NCBI GenBank assembly: GCA_041752455.1
Contig: JBGSWL010000033.1
Location: forward strand, 1-9,771
Direction: 5' to 3'
Origin: JBGSWL01 sp041752455
GTDB taxonomy: Bacteria; Pseudomonadota; Alphaproteobacteria; Rhizobiales; Rhizobiaceae
Length of the DNA: 9,771 nucleotides
This document shows positions 6,521 through 9,771 of the stretch, piece by piece. How positions within the stretch are numbered: position 1 is the first letter of the stretch; the number at the start of each line of letters is the position of its first letter. The notes beneath the pieces were generated by a model. That model did no database searches and was not told where the DNA came from. It was given only the letters and a program-made list of their open reading frames with translations. A program made the translations under genes and the position numbers.

Positions 6521-6549
6521 ACCATAGTTTCGGGTCAAAAGCTAGTCAA
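6521..6549 (-). promoter_or_regulatory. predicted sigma-70 promoter of the F0 operon
   Basis: On the minus strand TTGACT (6549-6544) and TATGGT (6526-6521) are separated by exactly 17 bases. Transcription would begin near 6514, giving a leader of about 45 bases to the ATG at 6467. It is the best -35/-10 pair in the gap before atpI and is correctly placed for the whole operon. Not shown experimentally. Confidence 0.6.
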
Positions 6550-6680
6550 GGCGCGCCGCCAATCTTCTGAAAGGCGCAATTAATCAACAATATCAATATT
6601 TTAAGCTATGCAGGCAAAATCCCTGTGACGGCTTTGCCGGTGCTTCTTTCGCAGTGCGGCAGAACGGCACCAGAAAGCTA

Positions 6681-7844
6681 TCAGCTCCAGCCGCCGCGAT
6701 AGGTCTTGTAAAAGACATGCAGGCCGATGCGGGCGGCGCGCTTCATGCTGCGTGCCCAGCGCGGGCTGACATAGGTTGCGTGGTAGTGGGTTGCAGAGCC
6801 GACCTCGTCCAGCCAGATCTTTCCGGCGGTCACAGCCATCGCGATGTCGCGGGCGGTTTGCCAGTGTTCGCGCGAATCGATGCGGTCGCGAATGCCGTCG
6901 CAGGCAAAGGAGAACTGGCAGCGATTGCGCCAGTGGTCGTTCTGGTAGACGACGCCGCAGATGGTGTTCGGGAAGGTCGGATTGCGCACGCGGTTGAGAA
7001 TGACCTGCGCCACCGCGGCCTGTCCGCGGGTCGATTCGCCGCGCGCTTCGAAGTAGATTCCTTCTGCCAGGCACTTCTGTTCGGCAGCGGCAAATGCGTT
7101 GGCAGGCAGTGCCGTGCGCGCCCAGGAGAAGTCGCTCTTGGGAACCGGCGGGATGAACCGGCCTCGCGACTGGTCGTCGTTCTTCAGGAGCGTTTCAAAC
7201 GGTGACTGGTCGGCAAAGTCCGGTGCGGGCGGCGCATAGGCGGTCGCCAGAATGTCGGGCTGGTCGTTGGTGACGAGCGAAGCGAGCATCACCGGAACGC
7301 CGACCGGAGCCGGCTTTTCCTCGCGTACATGGAAGGCCAGCGCGATCTCCATTTCGCTGCCGCGAATCTTCGGCTTTTCAAAGACCATGCGAACGCCGTC
7401 GTCGATTCTCGGGCGCAGCAGATTGGATTGGCGCTCGAGAATCGATCCGGCTGAAAACGCCTTGGGCGGGGCCGACGGGGAGACGGTCGCGATCCGGCCG
7501 GTCTTCTGGCTGCGGTTGATGCGGTCCTCGTCGGAGGTTTCCGACATCACGGCCTTGGTCGCAGACAGTGCGACGGTCCCGCCAAAGGCGTCATTGTCCG
7601 GGGCTTTTACGGCTCCGGTGATGATCGGGTCGATGCCAAAGGGTACTTCACCGGCATGGATCGAACCGGCGCCTGCGCGGTCCACGTGTACTTTCCAACG
7701 CGCTGCCGAGCCGGTCTCGGCGCCGGCAATCAGCGTCGTGACATCCTGGAAGGACAACGGTGTCGGATTTGACAGCAGGATGGCGGACGCAAATGCCGCC
7801 GAAATACCACCACGGACGGCCAGAACACGGAACAGACCCACCAT
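6681..7844 (-). CDS. SleB-type cell wall hydrolase
   Basis: The C-terminal third (about residues 257-380 of 387) is a Hydrolase_2/SleB domain, the fold of spore-cortex and other peptidoglycan-cleaving enzymes. Visible motifs are CLAEGIYFEARGES with the conserved glutamate of FEARGE (265-270), AAVAQVILNRVRNPTFPNTICGVVY and QFSFACDG, and a late THYHATYVSP. The N-terminus (about 1-25) is a signal anchor or signal peptide, so it probably acts in the periplasm. Between them lie about 220 residues rich in Pro, Ala and charged residues without a recognised domain. The ATG at 7844 has GGAG four bases upstream; a GTG one codon earlier is possible. Spores are not made in this class, so a role in wall remodelling is likely. 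Confidence 0.85.
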   Translation of the reverse strand: MVGLFRVLAVRGGISAAFASAILLSNPTPLSFQDVTTLIAGAETGSAARWKVHVDRAGAGSIHAGEVPFGIDPIITGAVKAPDNDAFGGTVALSATKAVMSETSDEDRINRSQKTGRIATVSPSAPPKAFSAGSILERQSNLLRPRIDDGVRMVFEKPKIRGSEMEIALAFHVREEKPAPVGVPVMLASLVTNDQPDILATAYAPPAPDFADQSPFETLLKNDDQSRGRFIPPVPKSDFSWARTALPANAFAAAEQKCLAEGIYFEARGESTRGQAAVAQVILNRVRNPTFPNTICGVVYQNDHWRNRCQFSFACDGIRDRIDSREHWQTARDIAMAVTAGKIWLDEVGSATHYHATYVSPRWARSMKRAARIGLHVFYKTYRGGWS

Positions 7845-7887
7845 CACACTCCACGCAACAAACAGAAGCTTTCGTGGCGGTGAAAAT

Positions 7888-7920
7888 GATCGATTAACCT
7901 TGACGCCCGGTTAATCGATC
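7888..7920 (-). terminator. 12-bp perfect inverted repeat after der, probable terminator
   Basis: GATCGATTAACC (7888-7899) and GGTTAATCGATC (7909-7920) pair perfectly around nine bases. On the minus strand the hairpin begins 19 bases after the der stop and is followed by ATTTTC, a weak T run. It is also only 43 bases before the hydrolase start and each arm holds TTAACC, so a protein-binding operator is an alternative. Confidence 0.5.
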
Positions 7921-7939
7921 GGCCTTTGCTCAAAAAGCC

Positions 7940-9385
7940 TCAGTTCTTGCGCTTGGCTTTCGAGGCGTAAGGGTTGTCCGAACCGCGCAGGAAGATGCGG
8001 ATCGGCACGCCCGGCAAGGCAAAGTCCTCGCGCAGATTGTTGGTGAGATACCGAAGATAGGATTCCGGCACCGCCTCCGGCCGCGAGCAAGAAATGACAA
8101 AGCCCGGCGGCCGCGTCTTGGCCTGCGTCATGTATTTCAGCTTGAGGCGACGCCCGGAGACCGCGGGTGGCGGATGATGATCCGTAACCGCCTGAAGCCA
8201 GCGGTTGAGCCGGGCGGTGGAGATGCGGCGGTTCCAGACCTTGTGGGTCGCAATGATCTCATCCATCAGCCGATCAAGGCCAAAGCCGGTTTCGGCCGAA
8301 ACCGGAATGGCGCGAAGGCCGCGAATCTGTGGCAGAAGCCGGGTCGCCTTCTCGTGCAGTTCCTTCAGCAGTTCCTGGCGGTCTTCCACCAGATCCCACT
8401 TGTTGAAGGCGATGACCGGCGCACGGCCTTCGCGCGCGATCAGGTCGACTATCTGCAGGTCCTGCTTTTCAAATGGGATCAGCGCATCAAACACGATGAC
8501 GACGACTTCGGCAAAGCGGATGGCGCGAAGGCCGTCGCCTACCGACAACTTCTCAAGCTTCTCCTGGACGCGTGCCTTGCGCCGCATGCCGGCCGTATCG
8601 AACAGGCGCACCGGGCGGTCGCGCCACACCCAGTCGACGGAAATGCTGTCACGGGTAATGCCAGCCTCCGGACCGGTCAAAAGCCGATCCTGCCCGATCA
8701 GCTTGTTGATCATCGTCGACTTTCCGGCATTCGGCCGCCCGACGATGGCAATGCGCATCGGGCGCGTCTCGTCATAGGTCGCGGCGACGCCGTCGATGCC
8801 GTCGGAATCTTCGTCGCCGGTGATCGCGATGTCGGTTTCAGCGATGTCGGCGAGCGCGGCAGCCAGTTCTTCAGCCTCGCGGAACGGTTTGAGGCCGATG
8901 GCAGCGACCAGCGAATCGCGAAGGTCCGACATGCCAAGCCCGTGTTCGGCGGAAACCCCGACGGCTTCGCCAAGGCCGAGCGAAAAGGCATCGTAGAAAC
9001 CAGCCTCGGCGCCGCGTGCTTCGGCCTTGTTGGCAACCAGCACCACCGGCTTGCCGGAACGGCGCAGGATTTCGGCAAAGACGCTGTCAGAGGCAGTCAG
9101 CCCCTGCTTTGCATCGACGATGAACATCGAGACGTCAGCTTCGGCCACGGCCATTTCGGTCTGGGCGCGCATGCGGCCGGACAGGCTTTCGGGCGCGCCT
9201 TCTTCCAGACCGGCGGTGTCGATGACATCGAAGCGCAAGTCCATCAACCGCGCCTCGTGGCGTCGGCGGTCGCGGGTGACCCCGGGCTGGTCATCCACAA
9301 GTGCCAGGCGCCGGCCGACCAGACGATTGAAAAGCGTCGACTTGCCGACATTGGGTCGGCCGACAATCGCGACGGTCACTGTCAA
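7940..9385 (-). CDS. der: ribosome biogenesis GTPase Der (EngA)
   Basis: Der is an essential GTPase with two tandem G domains that acts in 50S ribosomal subunit maturation. The 481-residue protein has the first G domain with GRPNVGKS (9-16), DTAG (56-59), NKAE (119-122) and SAEHG (145-149); an acidic linker (about 170-208); the second G domain with GRPNAGKS (216-223), DTAG (263-266), NKWD (328-331) and SAETG (363-367); and a C-terminal KH-like domain (about 380-470) ending in a basic tail. The NKAE in place of NKxD in domain 1 is seen in many alphaproteobacterial Der proteins, to my recollection. The start is TTG at 9385 with GAGGG seven bases upstream, three bases after the preceding stop, so the two are probably coupled. 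No ATG is near. Confidence 0.96.
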   Translation of the reverse strand: MTVTVAIVGRPNVGKSTLFNRLVGRRLALVDDQPGVTRDRRRHEARLMDLRFDVIDTAGLEEGAPESLSGRMRAQTEMAVAEADVSMFIVDAKQGLTASDSVFAEILRRSGKPVVLVANKAEARGAEAGFYDAFSLGLGEAVGVSAEHGLGMSDLRDSLVAAIGLKPFREAEELAAALADIAETDIAITGDEDSDGIDGVAATYDETRPMRIAIVGRPNAGKSTMINKLIGQDRLLTGPEAGITRDSISVDWVWRDRPVRLFDTAGMRRKARVQEKLEKLSVGDGLRAIRFAEVVVIVFDALIPFEKQDLQIVDLIAREGRAPVIAFNKWDLVEDRQELLKELHEKATRLLPQIRGLRAIPVSAETGFGLDRLMDEIIATHKVWNRRISTARLNRWLQAVTDHHPPPAVSGRRLKLKYMTQAKTRPPGFVISCSRPEAVPESYLRYLTNNLREDFALPGVPIRIFLRGSDNPYASKAKRKN

Positions 9386-9388
9386 TGG

Positions 9389-9771
9389 TCAGCCCTCGGC
9401 CACGGCGCCGGAGGCGGCGATCAGGTCGAGCACGATGCGCGCACGACCCGTGAGCGGGGCAGGCGACAGGGGATCATCGACGATCTCCTGCATCAGGCGC
9501 TTGGCTTCAGCCGCATTGGATTCGCGGAAGGCGGCAAGGCCCATGGCTTCGCGCGCCGAATGACGCAAAGGGTTTTCGGCATTGGCAAACTGGCCGACGC
9601 GGCCGGCCACATCGGCATAGGAGCCCGTATCGACCAGAAGATAGGCAGCGCGCAGCCGGGCGATGTCGCGCAGCGCCACAGGCACACCGGTGTCTTCGGC
9701 AATGGCATCAAACGCCGCGACGGCGGCGGGCACATCGCCGGCGTTTGCGCGGATGGTCGCCGCGCGCATCG
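9389..9771 (-). CDS. TPR-like protein, YfgM-like, C-terminal part
   Basis: Only the last 127 or so residues are present; the frame runs open to the window end. The sequence is a series of Ala-rich amphipathic helices (AAVAAFDAIAEDTGVP, IARLRAAYLLVDTGSYADV, HSAREAMGLAAFRESNAAEAKRLM) consistent with tetratricopeptide-like repeats. Location directly before der matches YfgM-like proteins, ancillary factors anchored in the inner membrane that in Escherichia coli are linked to periplasmic chaperones and the Sec translocon. In that species bamB lies between yfgM and der; here nothing does. The N-terminal membrane anchor expected for the family is outside the window, so the assignment rests on repeats and context. 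Confidence 0.65.
   Translation of the reverse strand, partial: MRAATIRANAGDVPAAVAAFDAIAEDTGVPVALRDIARLRAAYLLVDTGSYADVAGRVGQFANAENPLRHSAREAMGLAAFRESNAAEAKRLMQEIVDDPLSPAPLTGRARIVLDLIAASGAVAEG

Noticed and set aside
1..9771. A novel defence, mobile or biosynthetic system
   Set aside because: Every sizeable frame is either a recognised conserved gene or its shadow. There are no repeats of CRISPR type, integrases, transposases, toxin-antitoxin pairs or composition breaks visible by eye.

Overview
This is a chromosomal housekeeping segment from a GC-rich alphaproteobacterium, most likely of the Rhizobiales. Three things point there: an F0 ATP synthase operon in the order atpI-atpB-atpE-atpF'-atpF, with a b' subunit and no F1 genes attached; a close match to the alphaproteobacterial LexA operator (GTTC-N7-GTTC); and the protein sequences themselves. 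The genus cannot be fixed by eye. There are no mobile elements, CRISPR arrays, tRNA or rRNA genes and no obviously foreign DNA, and coding density is high.

Bases 1-3753. On the + strand are the 3' end of ispE (isoprenoid precursor synthesis) overlapping moaB (molybdopterin-binding fold), then after a convergent 12-base gap a minus-strand gene for a short family-2 glycosyltransferase-like protein. A divergent intergenic region (1626-1734) holds a 16-bp palindrome and the LexA-like box, and leads into a + strand radical SAM protein of the PA0069/Rv2578c type. A large hairpin (2970-3035) separates this gene from rnhB (RNase HII).

Bases 3758-6550. A strong terminator, oriented for the minus strand, ends the F0 operon, which runs right to left: atpI, atpB (GTG start), atpE, atpF' and atpF. 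A near-consensus promoter lies at 6521-6549. A GC-rich hairpin sits between atpE and atpF', where expression of subunit c and subunits b/b' must differ.

Bases 6681-9771. Also on the minus strand are a SleB-type cell wall hydrolase with a long linker, a 12-bp perfect inverted repeat (7888-7920), the double GTPase Der (ribosome assembly, TTG start three bases after the previous stop) and the C-terminal part of a TPR-like, YfgM-like protein cut by the window end.

No undescribed multi-gene system is supported. The best leads are the probable SOS control of the radical SAM gene, the glycosyltransferase-like protein without recognisable catalytic acidic motifs, and three intergenic hairpins or inverted repeats.
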